From contig NW_025064880.1 of assembly GCF_019112545.1 (NCBI RefSeq), positions 2,288,834 through 2,352,833 on the forward strand: 64,000 nucleotides of DNA, given 5' to 3'. Position 1 is the stretch's first letter. Each line of letters opens with the position of its first letter. Below are positions 46,021-57,697 of this stretch, piece by piece. The stretch comes from Guyanagaster necrorhizus. Taxonomy: Eukaryota; Basidiomycota; Agaricomycetes; Agaricales; Physalacriaceae. The notes beneath the pieces are model-generated. The model searched no databases, was not told where the DNA came from, and worked only from the letters and a program-made list of their open reading frames with translations. Position numbers and translations under genes: made by a program.

Positions 46021-47851
46021 TCGTACATCCCGGTCGTATCTACCTTCATTGATCACCAGAAAGTTGAAGTCGGCAATTACTACATGGTACAGTTGAAGAG
46101 CTGCGATGGTACCATCCATGAAGCGGTCATTTACGTTCACTCCGTCCACTATCCCCAAGATCCTCCTGACGAAGCGTCGAACGGCGCGGTGCTAGGCCTA
46201 TCTCGGTACATCAAATGGATCCTTGTCCATCCTGACGCGCCCGATGACGGTCTCTTTCTTCTGTTTACAGGAGATGAGCTCAGGATCGGAATTCGCTGGG
46301 ACTCAGAGACGTTCAGTGCAAGAGCGATTGTCAAAGTCCACGAATATGTGCAGGTCACCCATAAACTGGAGTCAGCCACTACTGGTGCCACTCGCCGTTT
46401 TATTTGTAACTGGGCTCTTCAGCACACCCGTGTGTGCAAACCAGGAACTATAGAGAGTTTCGTCGCAGTTCCCGAGGACCTTGGTACTCGAAAACTTGGG
46501 CTAAAGAAATTCACCCCGCACAGAATAGATTCTCTAAATTTCGGCGACCTGTTTTGTGGAGTCGGAGGCGCGTTTTGCGGTTTCAAAGATGCTGGCTTTA
46601 CTTCTCAGTTTGGCGCCGAAGCAAGCGACGCAGCAGGAGAAGCTTTTCGGGTATGTAGGTGTTGCCGATCTTCACTCACTTGCTGACCGTTCTTCAGAAT
46701 AATTGCCTTACTGCTATCCTATATCCTTCGATACCTTCTTAGGTTACTCGTGGTCAAAGAATCCGTTCCAGAGCGCAGTGATATCTGTTTGTCCTCCGTC
46801 TGGTATATACGCAATGGACAAACATCCGGTTATACAAGTTATCAATACCTTCAAACCTGCCTATGTTGTACGTCGTTGCTATTCTTGTTATTCTCAGCGT
46901 CATCTGATTAAGTATGCTTCAGGTATACAACTACCCCGTGGTCCGTAGTCCATCTATACAATATTTGGGTCACACAGCTAACAGGACAGGACCAGCTGTC
47001 TACGGATAATATCGGCGATCTTAGGAAGCTTCAGTATCAAATATTGAAGCAAGGATACAGTTTCACTTATGGCGTGCTAAAGCTAAGGATTTTGGAGTCT
47101 CCATCGTGAGGAATAGACTGGTTCTTATTGCCGCGGCGCCGACTCAGCCTATGCCTGAGCTTCCGTCACCCACGCACAGTTCCAGCTATCATTTTGCACC
47201 AACGAAGACTCTTCAAGATGCTATCGGCGATCTTGATTGGAAGAACACAACGTGTCAAGCTACCGGATCAGGCCTCAAGAGCGTAGTTTCTCATCCGGTA
47301 GATGGTTTTCAGCCCGTTTCCCGACACTGCGCTGGCTGTGTCACTCCCGATTTCACAAAATGGGATGACTCACGTACTGTCGCAGATTGGAATGAGCCTC
47401 TACCTGGCAAGTTTTCTCTTGGGTGTTTCCTCTAGTTATGTGAGCTGATGGGACCCTAGCCTTGCTAACCGTGCCGTCGGAAAAGTGGAAGTGCCGGCAA
47501 ACAAGTGAGTGGATGACACATTACTTAGGCCCGGAACGTTCCTGGCCAGAGCATCAGACAATCCACAACGTCCATTCAGAGATGGCACGAGCCCTCTCGT
47601 TCCTGGTGAGTACTTCTTATCACATTCCTGATTCATATCGACATTGATGTGTCGATAGGACTCGTGGGATTTCAGCGGGTCTCTGAAAGATCAGTACAAC
47701 CAGTTAAGCGCGCTTGTTTGCAGCGGCCGTCTCTCCAGCTCATCCGGTCAATGTCGCAAACGCTCTGCCTCCCCTTTTAGCGAAAGCAATAGCAGAGGAG
47801 ATTAAAACCGTCATAGTCAAGTCCAACCCACGTCTTGCAAACGCGTCCTAG
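46021..47851 (+). pseudogene. BAH plus cytosine-5 DNA methyltransferase, degenerate and predicted catalytically dead
   Basis: A BAH-like domain (about 46060-46440; VEVGNYYMVQLKSCDGT, YIKWILVHPDAP, RFICNW) is followed by the methylase. Motif I is clear (FGDLFCGVGGAFCGFKDAG, 46540-46597). Motif IV reads VISVCPPSG (46778-46804): Ser at 46799-46801 replaces the catalytic Cys of PPC. The ENV of motif VI is replaced by YNY (after the intron near 46925). Motif VIII (FGVSIVRNRLVLIAAAP, about 47090), a KTLQDAIGDL block, an FSGSLKDQYNQ box (about 47660) and motif X (NVANALPPLLAKAIAEEI, about 47750-47800) follow. Frame is broken at 46700 (TAA), at about 47008, and between the last two blocks. The enzyme family methylates cytosine with S-adenosylmethionine; this copy lacks Cys and Glu. 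Confidence 0.85.
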
Positions 47852-48599
47852 ATTGAAAAAAAAAAAGAATAGAAAAGAGGCATGTCGTCGGAGGCTTTTC
47901 TTCTGAGAATGGCGACCTAATTGTGTTTACAGAATAGATAACGTATTAATGGAATACAAGTCTTGACTTGAATGATACTGTGAAAGCCGTTTGGCTAATG
48001 AACTAAACCTGCCAGTGCCGAATCGGTATAGCAGGACGCTAGGATGATTCGAGACAAAGACGCATAATCTTAACTGCGCACGCCTAAGTGTTAATATTGA
48101 GCACAGCGGAGTTTTCTGCCGTTGTTCCGCTACTCGGGGTTATTTTTAGTCTCACACTGTGGATCGCATGGCCGAGCCCGGGCGGGTCGACGTCGATAGC
48201 TACTCCGATAATCTCGGACCTGTGGTTCTTGCGAAGTCGTGGGACCAAGGATATTGTTGCTCTCCTCAGTCTCCTCTGCTCAAAATTTCTTCGAGTTCTA
48301 TGGTCTGTAGTTCCAAGCGCGGCCGCTTGGTTCTGAATGTTCAACGGTTCTTAGCCTTGGACTCAGGTATACGGTGCATTTAAGTCTCATAGTAGCTCAT
48401 TCTCCAGGCCGTTCCACCGACAGCGGCGAGTGAATGTTTTAGCTCGGATGATGTCTGCGGCCGGTATATCCTCCATTGATCGACCTTCATTATCGGGTCT
48501 GCGTCGGTAACTCGTTGTTGTTCCCTGAAAAGGAGGCTTCCACGATGCCAGTCTTAAAGCCCGAGGATTTGATCTCACGCTTGCCAGCTCAGTCCTAAG
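47852..48599. other. Intergenic region after the methyltransferase remnant
   Basis: About 750 bases. Minus-strand frames at 48617-48387 and 48344-48084 read without ATG and show no domain, although GVAIDVDPPGLGHAIHSVRL looks protein-like. I cannot support a gene. Confidence 0.35.
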
Positions 48600-49263
48600 A
48601 TGTCGTCCACGGACCAATCGTCCTCAGTTCTGCAGATGCAAACGTTGCAGGGGAAATCAGTCACGTACGTCTTCCCCCCTTTGATACAAGTATACTGCAT
48701 AACCCTTTGATTTGTCTTATAGTTATATCGTCTTTGGCCTTCTTGCTGCAATCCTTGTGGTCGGGCTATGCTTTACGTTATTTTGGATGAGCAGAATGCG
48801 CAGACGGAGAAGATTCCAGGCCGAGGATGGCATCCTTCCTCCGTTTGGGATCTTACCGTCGAAGGAAATGCCTCAATGCCACGAGATATGGTTAGGTACT
48901 CCATCATCAACATTCTCATGGAATGACATAAGAGTGAGTCACCCTGACCTTCCGGCTATATATAATGCTTAAATTCCTTCCTAGCCTTTATCTATCGAAA
49001 AACTGCCCTTACCCGTTTCCACTCCAATACCACCACCATCGCCGAAAGTTAGACGATTTTTCTTCAAGAAGGCAGAAATCCAGTCGCTATCCAGTGTTTC
49101 AAAGAGCACCGTGACGTCTTGCGACAGTCTCCCCTCCCACTTTTCTATCGACGAAAAGGAGACTATCCAAGAGGCCTTCCGAGTTTCGGTTCTCATAGCC
49201 ATGCCATCCCCTTCTCCCTCTAATGCAGAAATGAATGTTGGTGTCACTTCGACTACCACATAG
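48600..49263 (+). CDS. Single-pass membrane protein of unknown function, 184 residues
   Basis: Three exons: 48600-48664, 48723-48933, 48985-49263 (555 bases, one frame). A short polar N-terminus (MSSTDQSSSVLQMQT) precedes one clear transmembrane helix (residues about 23-45, YIVFGLLAAILVVGLCFTLF). A strongly basic stop-transfer patch follows (SRMRRRRRF). The remaining 135 residues are Ser/Pro-rich and soluble, with PLPVSTPIPPPSPKVRRFFF and a helical segment IDEKETIQEAFRVSV. The positive patch predicts a cytoplasmic C-terminus (Nout-Cin). No family recognised. It lies 750 bases downstream of the methyltransferase remnant on the same strand. Confidence 0.7.
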
Positions 49264-50191
49264 CACATGAACTCCTTTTACGCTCTTTTTCACGACAGTT
49301 CTACCGACCATTTTTGACACGTCCCCTGATACCCACCATTGATGATTATCGCTACCAGTTTATCACTACCAGAGTATGCGTAGTATCCCCTTTCATAATT
49401 CCAAGTAATGTACTTAGTATACCGCTATAAAAAGAATACTATATACACGGTAATAGGCGGTAATCTCGGGCAATAACGTACTACAAGTAATCAAATAAGT
49501 AAGTGGGACTAGGAGATGACCATCAGCTAGTGATACATCTTTGTTTGTGAGTGTCCCATTATCAATTTTTGGAAACATGGATAACAATTCTTTCGTAATT
49601 TCTTGAGGTTTGTCGAGACCCGCCTTGACATTTGCGAAGCTAACACGTGGCAATGCAGAAAAATACATACTTCTCGTTTCTTGCCCAATGCCTTCCACTC
49701 TTTGTTACCTCTCCACAACATGTTTCAGAGTTTTCTGTGTAGCGTCCAGATTTGACTAGCGCTCCCACCAGCTGCACATCGAAGCAATGCAAGACTCTAC
49801 AGTACTGATTCGGAGTTACCTCGGTCTCAGTCTCCAGCCTCAAAAGCCATTCAAATAACTCTGTGTTGTGAACCCGGACACGTAAAATACTTTCAAAAAC
49901 GTCTGCTTTCATCTCATTTTGACTTGAAGTCCATATATTCTCCGCAAAGCAAGGATGTTTGACTGTGCCAGCGATACCTTGTGATCCGGTCCCATTCGTG
50001 CCAAGGACGCACCGACATTTATTCTAGGCTGAAAGAAAGCTAAACTTGTTACTCAATCTATGAGCGGTTGCTGTCTCGGCCTTAGGGATTACGGTCAGGT
50101 GGCTGTGCAGGCTTTATATAGTTTATATAAGTCGACTGGTAGGTCTTCGGTTCTTCAGTTTCGCAACAAATCTAAAAGCTACATAGGAAAC
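49264..50191. other. Intergenic region before the CAP gene
   Basis: About 930 bases. A minus-strand ATG frame at 49912-49640 (MKADVFESILRVRVHNTELF...) and the overlapping 49698-49414 frame have some coding look but no recognisable domain and no clear splice partners. I do not annotate them as genes. A TATA-like tatataagt element lies at about 50125, some 65 bases before the CAP start codon. Confidence 0.35.
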
Positions 50192-51145
50192 ATGCAATTC
50201 CAAGTATCCCTTATTGTTGCCGCCATCCTCGCCATCCTCGGGTCTGCGTCTACGCTTCCAAGAGACTGTGAGGTCCTCGACGTCGATAACGAGCCTTACC
50301 TCCGCGAGGCTGGTCAGATCGTCTTTGAGCCGCTCGCCTTTGATGGGGAATCTGAATTCGGAATGGATGGAGACACTTCCATCCTCGAAGACTGGAAAAC
50401 GTCCATCGTGAGGCAGCACAATGAGTATAGGGCTCAATACGGCGCCAAACCTCTTACATGGAGCGATGCCCTGTACCCGGGTGCTTCACAATGGGCTAGT
50501 CAGTGCAAGTTTCAACACAGGTAGGCATACCCCATGTCAGAAGCCTTATTCCCAAATTATACCCAGTGACGGGCAAGGAAAGTACGGGGAGAACCTGGTG
50601 AGTTTATAGGGCTGTCAGACTACTGAGTCGACACCCATCGTTCCCTATAGGCTGCCGGAACCGGGAACTCTTATGGGTTCTCCAGTGGTCTCAAGAGCTG
50701 GATGGATGAAGCCTGTAAGCTCATACAAGCTTTCCCCAGAATGGTCTGCTTATAAATGATCTTACATTCAGCAAAATATGACTGTACGCTTCCCTTGTAA
50801 CTACTTAACATATCTCACCTTTGAGGACAGATAATCACCCTGGCTTTTCCAGTACTACTGGTCACTTCACTCAGGTATTACCTGTTCCTTCCGGCGGCGT
50901 CATCCAGATTTCTGATTCAAATACTATCACAGGTTGTTTGGAAGAGCAGCAAGCAAGTAGCCTGCGCTATAGCTAGTTGCAGAGGCGGAACCATCTTCCA
51001 GCAACCATCAAAATACGTCGTTTGCAGGTATTCACCAGCCGGGAATTTTGCTGGCCAGTTTCCGTAAGCCTTCGTTGTTGTCAGGTCTCTTCTCAAACAC
51101 TCATCGATCAATTTGAATAGTGAGAATGTCGGCAAACACAGATAA
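50192..51145 (+). CDS. Secreted CAP/PR-1-like protein, 211 residues
   Basis: Seven exons: 50192-50520, 50567-50597, 50651-50714, 50772-50783, 50831-50874, 50933-51063, 51121-51145 (636 bases, one frame). A signal peptide is evident (MQFQVSLIVAAILAILGSAS, cleavage near residue 20). The CAP domain follows: IVRQHNEYRAQYGAKPLTW, ASQWASQCKF, YGENL, HFTQVVWKSSKQVACAIASC (the CAP signature) and YVVCRYSPAGNFAGQFPENV. Fungal CAP proteins (Pry-type) are extracellular and several bind sterols or lipids; function here is inferred only. Four visible Cys pairs fit the fold. The 12-base exon 50772-50783 is required for the frame. It is the last gene before composition changes to CpG-poor. Confidence 0.9.
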
Positions 51146-51750
51146 GCTTCAGAATCGTGGGCTTCAATAGCCGGTGTAGATATACTAAATGACTGTCAAT
51201 TCCGTTGTACTTTGTAACTCATCGTCGTTTACGCTTGAAAGGGGAGTACTTGATGATATCCAGTATATGATGTCAGAAAATGCTCCTGTGTTTTTTTTCT
51301 GTGGAGTGAATGTCTGAGCTGAAAATGTGGCAAGATATTATGCAAAGAGAGATCGGCTCAGTCCCGACACGAAACCTGAGACCTGAGCCTTGGACACTTC
51401 TACATATGACATGAATGCAGTAGGCTTGATACCAGCTAACCTGACACTGAAAAGGCTCATGCAATTCGCAGTTTTTCTTTTGGCATCATTAGAGCTGTCC
51501 TGACCACCAGAAATCTACCAGTATGTGTTCCTACATTGCCAATTTGACTGTCCATCATGACATTCATGTCATCCAGAGCAAGCTGTTCTGGCACACAAGT
51601 CTATACATACTAAATTCCCTAGAGATATCTCTGATCAATCTCAAGTCCACTGATTCCCTCCAGGATGGATGACAACAAAGGTCATCAGTACATATATTGA
51701 TTATTGAACTGAAAAACAGCATTTTCAACTAGACTATATAGCATTTAAGA
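51146..51750. other. Transition from gene island to CpG-poor block
   Basis: About 600 bases without a gene. CpG sites are common to about 51480 (for example near 51215, 51352-51380 and 51470) and rare after that. The change is less sharp than on the left side: scattered CpG still occur to about 52470. Confidence 0.5.
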
Positions 51751-51759
51751 ATTCCAAGA

Positions 51760-52940
51760 CTACTTCAAAGTATCTGACTTTCCATAAGTACAAGCTCTGT
51801 GTCAAAAAGCAACTCATCTTACTTCTGAGGTTCCTCAAACTGTGCCAAATGCATGCTGTGTTGGAATTCTACCCATTTGATTTTGGGAATTCCATGGAAC
51901 CAGGGTGTGCAGGCGACTGGATAAACTTTGTCAAGAGGAATGCTTAGCAAGAGCATTGGAGCCTTTATATTGTGTAGGATACCGATTATGCTCCAGTCTT
52001 TTTACTGGTCATATTGAAGTCCAAACTACTCCACCTGCATAGACGTCATCAGTTCACGAATCCTAGACTCCAACATACCACATACATGGTAGAATAGACC
52101 ATTGGATTTTTCATTACCTCTCCAAAACTCTGCGTGAGCTCTATAGCTATCAGTTCATAGCACAGATGTGCTTCTTGTGGAATGTCATCATCGTCTCTTG
52201 GTACTCAAGTGAGCCTGTGGTCCCTTCCACCTCATGTTTTCACAGCATCTTGGCAAGATCACCTGGAATTGTTCCAAAGGGCATTGGTGCATTGTTCAAA
52301 CAAGTCTGCTGAAGCCGGAGTGTTGGTGATGATGAGCCGCCTCAATCCGTTAGGCACCCATGCAGCCACATAATGTTCTGCCAGCATCTTCAGACTCCAA
52401 TATCAATATCTTGATAGGTAGGGAAGTGCAGACTTGTGTATCTCCCCAGGAATGGCCTAACAGATCGAACCTGTCAGAAATACCTAAATATGTGAGGAGG
52501 ATGTCCAATTCATCCCTGAACAACTCAGGCTTCCAGAATTCTTTGGAAACATCCTTTACATGGCTTGAGGTGCCATTACCAATCTGGTCATATAGCACAA
52601 TGGGTATTCTAGACTGGAATTTAATGTAGAGCCTGCATGGACCTAGGAAAACACTTATCCAGCTTTTTCATAGATTATCTTGTGTGACTTTCCATGCCAT
52701 TCAGTTTTAGTTGTTTGACATACAGAAAAACCATACTCACAGCATACTAGAGTCAAAAATCAGCTCTGCTATATAGTGCAACATATACACAAACACTAAC
52801 AGTGAGACATCTCTGGCCCACCATATAAAGCAATGAGAGGCATCTTGTCTGAGGCCTTGAGGTTGCTGATGATCATGTACCAAGTCTGATATGCTGTTCT
52901 ATTGATGACAAAGTCAACCATGCCAGTGGTCATAGGCATG
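51760..52940 (-). pseudogene. Dead proline-iminopeptidase-like alpha/beta hydrolase
   Basis: The minus strand reads a recognisable enzyme broken by many stops. The N-terminus is GMVDFVINRTAYQTWYMIIS, then PLIALYGGPEMSH (the oxyanion-hole HGGPGxSH box, altered). IGNGTSSHVKDVSKEFWKPE follows, and the nucleophile elbow FDLLGHSWG still has its Ser (about 52440). The C-terminal His region is (K)WVEFQHSMHLAQFEEP (about 51880-51840). The frame 52598-52350 is the longest surviving piece. Family enzymes release N-terminal proline or act as amidases. CpG is almost absent, and many stops are TGA or TAG where Arg, Gln or Trp fits. Confidence 0.8.
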
Positions 52941-53460
52941 ATTGTTTCAGTGTTTGAGAGTATGAGGACTCAGTGTTTTTCAGAGTGAGAAACTGAGATG
53001 ACTGTTTGTTAGATGTAGAGTTAGTATGACATGAATAAGGATTCTTACTATTTGATTTTTCTTCCTATTATATGATGCACTGCCCCACACATCTCAGCTT
53101 TTTCTATCAACCACTGAGATGTGAGTATCTATTTAAGCTAGAGAATAAGGACCAAGAAAAAGTCCATTATTATTCTTGCATCTGGAATTGCATTGGAAAA
53201 GAGAACTTACTCTGATAGACACTCAGCACTCAGAGATGATTGACCAATGAAAATAAGGATTATTTACCACAGAGAACTATGAGGCATGATGGATACTCTA
53301 TGGTTCAGGATGAAAACTCAGATGAAAAAAGTTGAGTTTGATTATTGGTCTAGTGGTTGTTTCAGACTGCCTCCACAAAAATGTTGGTCATACTTGCACC
53401 TATTATGAATGTGGAGAGCCATCCAACTATGTGAGGACAGTGCTTATAAGGTGCTGACCT
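52941..53460. other. CpG-poor spacer, no gene seen
   Basis: 520 bases with no recognisable frame on either strand. It may be the 5' flank of the dead hydrolase or an old repeat. Confidence 0.35.
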
Positions 53461-53880
53461 ATGCATCAAGAGTTTGTTTCACTTTTTTTCTCATGGCCAG
53501 CACCATTTCACCCTGCCAAGATTGCTGCACTTTATGTGACATCTTTGACTTCCTTTCTTGATGCTGACTTCCCTCTAAATAGTGATAACATGGCAGTCAT
53601 AGATATGCACAGTACTGGATGCTTTTGCAATACTCAGAGGAATGTTTTTATTTGTTATTTATCCTCTTTTCTTGTTTCTCAGAATTTAACTTTATCTCCT
53701 TCTTATGTTGAGTTGAAATTTAATCTTGCTGATCTTATTTCAAGAGTTTAAACTTGAAACAAATTTTCTTCTACAAGAGAGGATAATTCCATAGTTAGAA
53801 CATGTTTAAGATTCTATTTCATCAGAGATCTGCATGAGCAGATCTAGGCTATGCAGGCATTCTCCACAGAAGATGCTGCT
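53461..53880 (+). mobile_element. Element D, plus copy: retroelement RNase-H-like fragment, split by E3
   Basis: The frame 53461-53751 contains TSFLDADFPLNSDNMAVIDM and LTLSPSYVELKFNLADLISR. This is the pattern of the RNase H end of DIRS-like or recombinase-linked fungal retroelements (DN..V....G..R; YV.S..N.AD..SR). The copy is interrupted at 53880 by Gypsy E3 and resumes at 62065. An inverted, uninterrupted homologue lies at 62500-62880. Confidence 0.6.
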
Positions 53881-54349
53881 GTTATGATTTCATCATCATT
53901 CTATTTCTTTTCTATGATTAACCCCTATTTATGCTTAGTCAGAGTGTCTAATGAGTGCTTAGGACTGTGAGACCAAGCTTAGTCATCACAACTAGGCTGA
54001 GTTGGTCATTGTCTTTCAATGCAACAGTGTTGCCCAATGATGCACAATCAGCTTTTTATATACAGTAGCAACATCTAAGGACAATGGGCACAAAGGATAC
54101 AACAACACACAATAGGTAGCCATATAATTAGTACAAGTGTATACAGTATTTAAGGGAGCTCACCCTTGCTGGTAAACTCCAGCTTTGAGCTAAAGTTTAT
54201 TTTCACACCATTCTCTCTTGAGCCAATCCTTAAGGCTTTGATGCATTATAACTAGAATCCACAAATAGTAAACTCTGATGTTCCACTCAAAGTGCAAAGT
54301 GACATCAGTTTATCATGTGGTTATAGTCATGTGCAGCTTGGGTCTAACA
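53881..54349 (+). repeat. E3 5' LTR
   Basis: About 469 bases. Nearly all differences from 61595-62064 are transitions. Confidence 0.9.
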
Positions 54350-54614
54350 ATTAGCTCAAAGCTTCTCTTTTTCTTTCCTCATGCACTATAGTGTGGAGGA
54401 GACTAAATGCCCTCTATCAACACATCAGACCTGAACTTTGACTGAGAGTTCTTTGAACTTCTTGCATCAATTGTTGGAATCCTATTGGGATTATTGATGA
54501 TCATCTAGCTGTGCTGGAGATGCCATTCAATTACCATCTAGACTATCAGACACTATAATGAGTTTCAACACATTCAATATATTCTACACAATGTAACCTC
54601 AGACCTTTCTCTAT

Positions 54615-57600
54615 ATGACATCTCTGAATCCTGATGAATATTCTACCAGCCTCCAACAAGTCTCTTACCCAAAGCTGAGCTTAGCTGCCCATATTAAGAG
54701 GATGTTCAAGAAGAAGAAAGACATTAATACCCTTTCAGAAGAGCTAGCTGAGACTGTGACCCTTGCATTGCAGGATTCAGGAATCTTTGGATCTCAACTC
54801 CCATTTCTGACTAAGAAGAAAACATCCAGGAGAATAGCTGATAACTCTCTCCCAACTCTTTCAGCATCTCACACACTCATGAGATTGCTGACCATGCCTA
54901 AGATTTCCTTGATGCCACTCAGATGGCTTTAGGATCCCACAGCATAACATCTTGAAGCCAGTCTTAGAGTGCCTCAAGCCTAGCCCACAACTCTATTAGG
55001 ACAAGTGATGGGATGGGGCAGACCCCCTCAGATCAACTCAATGATGAGCAACAATTCAGAAAAAATAGAAACAAAATCATTCACTGGCTATTCTCCATTT
55101 AGGACTTTAATGTTCCATTCAACTATGACAAAGCTCTCCAGCAGGAGGAACAAAGACAGTGAAATGCTCTACAGCCAGTTTATAGTGAGCTTAAGAAGTG
55201 CATCATCAATAGAAGGAGGCAGGCAGTCAAGGCCACTGAGTATGATCAGCAGCATTAGAAGCAGCAGCAGAACATTGAGAGGGTCTGACTGGAGAGGGCT
55301 GACATCTCCAACTGGTACAGACTCCAGCCCAAGATCACATCCATACTTGTGCCAGTATATGCTGATCGATCTCTCTCGACCCCAGTCTTTAGAGAGCCCA
55401 GTATCACAGATTCCAACCCCTGAGCTCCAGCACACTGGTGAGACATGAAAATCCTTACAGCTGATGAGGCCCAAGCAAAATATGATGGAATCTCTCCTCC
55501 TGCTCAGAACAATATCCCAGAACCCTCCTGATGCCCTTTAACTCTTCAGTATTCCCTTCTCCAATAAACTTCTAGTGCTGACACAGCATTCAGAGACAAC
55601 AAGTTTGTCCTTGGACACTACAGGCTATAAGCATCTAGTAATGCCCACATCTCCACTCATGCTCTCTGAGGGTTTCTCAGAAGCTGAGTGGTCAGGCAGC
55701 TTCTTAATAATAGATACTGACAGAACATCCACCTCTATCATGAGTGAGTAGAGGCAGCATGAGCATGAGAAGGAAACCAGTATGACTCTGATATCAGGAG
55801 TCAGCCTGCCACTACCTACTTCAACACATCAGACTTTTCAGGCCCCACCACTAGGCTCAGCACCCAGCCAGAGCAGCAGATCAACAAAGATGGTACAACT
55901 ACTAAGGGATGAGAGGACTTTCTATGACCCATCTGCTGTTTTCCCCCTAGAGAAAGAGGTAGAGATGAATGAGCTCAAAGAAGATGAAGAAACTGAAGAC
56001 AGCAAACTGCCACATGCTGATGGGAAGCTCACTTATAGTCTGATGGAAGATACAGATAAAGAAGCACTAAAGGAGGAAATCTAGAGAGCAAGGACCCAGG
56101 AGTATTAAGAGCTATATGAGAAGGAGATAAAATTTTTATGGTGTGATGCCAACTGGTTGGCATTGTACATAGGACAAATGTATCTTCATTCTGAATCTAA
56201 TAAATAAGCAGAAGTATTGAGATATATGGTGATAGACTATGCTGCCTAGCAATACAACAGAAACTATCCTGAGAACCTGATCAGCAGACCTTCAGAATAT
56301 CAGCTGCCACTGTCAATTTGACTAATACCATAGTCACTCCTGGTCACCCTGAAATAAGCTGAGTACATGGCTCTATCAATTTAAAGTACATTTTTATACT
56401 CCACCCCCTTCTTTCAATCTATGGCAACTTGGCTATCTCAAACTCAACCTTAGCTGATCAGACCACCAAGCTTCTATCAAAACCCCTGGATCAGCAAGAA
56501 AAGCCAAATCCTAGAAGCCCAGCCTCTATCTGACAAAGCCACCAGAAGTGAGATAGAGAAGAAAACAGTCAAGAATGACTCTGAAGCTGTCTGACTGAGA
56601 TTCATAGTATGAGATGGCATCATCATCCAAAAAGAAACAGCACTGCAGAAAAGTCCCATCACAGATGATAACTCTCTTCATTCATTCTCTGGACCTCTAT
56701 GAGAATGAAATCACCCTCCTTTCTCTGAATAGCCCAACTCAATAGGCATGCTACTTGACAATGCAGCCATCCTATAATGCAAACCAGACTTACTTCACAA
56801 ATCCCACTCCTTTAAAGAGGTATCTGATGATATTGACCAGTTTTTGGTTGACTGCAAACAGTACTTTGAAGTTTATATTGGATACCTTGGCACTAATATG
56901 AATAAGATCATTTTCACAGCCTTGTACCTAGAAGAGAAGGTGAAGACTTGGTGGATTCTTATCTCTCTGAGCTTCCAATCCTCAATCCAGAGACACTACC
57001 AATATCTCTTATAGCTGGTTTTCAAACAAATGCTTCATGACAAATTCATCAACCTAGTAGTACAAGAAGTTTATAAACAAAAAATCAAAGATTACAAAAT
57101 AGGTGATAAGGCAGCCATGGATTACTTTGATGAGCTAGAGTGGCTCATGAAGCTCATCAGAATCTGAGAAGACACAGCCAATGATGGATGAATGATTGAG
57201 ATCCTCAAGAGAGGCATCCTCTCCTCATATGTCATGATAATCTCTGCCATTGGCATCAAAGTACTGATGCCAGTTGGATATGATAAATGGAAGGAAAGGA
57301 TTATTGAGATGTACAAGGAGTGACAAAGGCAGAAAGCAGAACAATCAATGCTGCAAGATTACTCAAAGAAGCTGACCCTGCCAACTCCAAACAACTCCAA
57401 ATCATCAGGGACAACTGCTGGAAAATCATAGAGAATCTCAATGGCCCTAATCTATAGTGCACAAAAGACTGAAACTGAAACAATATATACAGGAGCAGAA
57501 AAGCCCATAGATATAGACCAGATGAAGAAAGAAGGGAAGTGCTTCAACTGCAGGCAGAAGGGCCATATGGCCAAGGACTGCCCAAAGAAGAAGCAGATCC

Positions 57601-57697
57601 ATGAGGACATCTGGACACAAATTGCCAAGCTACAGAAAGAAGACAAGAAACTTAGTATAGAGACAAAGGTGGAGAAAGTAAAAGACAGAGTCAATTA
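54615..57697 (+). pseudogene. E3 gag, degenerate
   Basis: The N-terminal part (54615-56084) is Ser/Pro/Glu rich and broken. The capsid part (about 56790-57330) reads DDIDQFLVDCKQYFEVYIGYL and MLHDKFINLVVQEVYKQKIK. The nucleocapsid (57441-57697, open) contains the CCHC knuckle CFNCRQKGHMAKDCPKKK. The 56884-57300 stretch matches the E2 gag piece at 4243-4049, showing kinship. Confidence 0.85.

Noticed and set aside
49414..49912. Minus-strand frames as a possible small gene
   Set aside because: One has an ATG but no domain or homologue known to me, and no convincing splice structure; listed only as part of the intergenic note.
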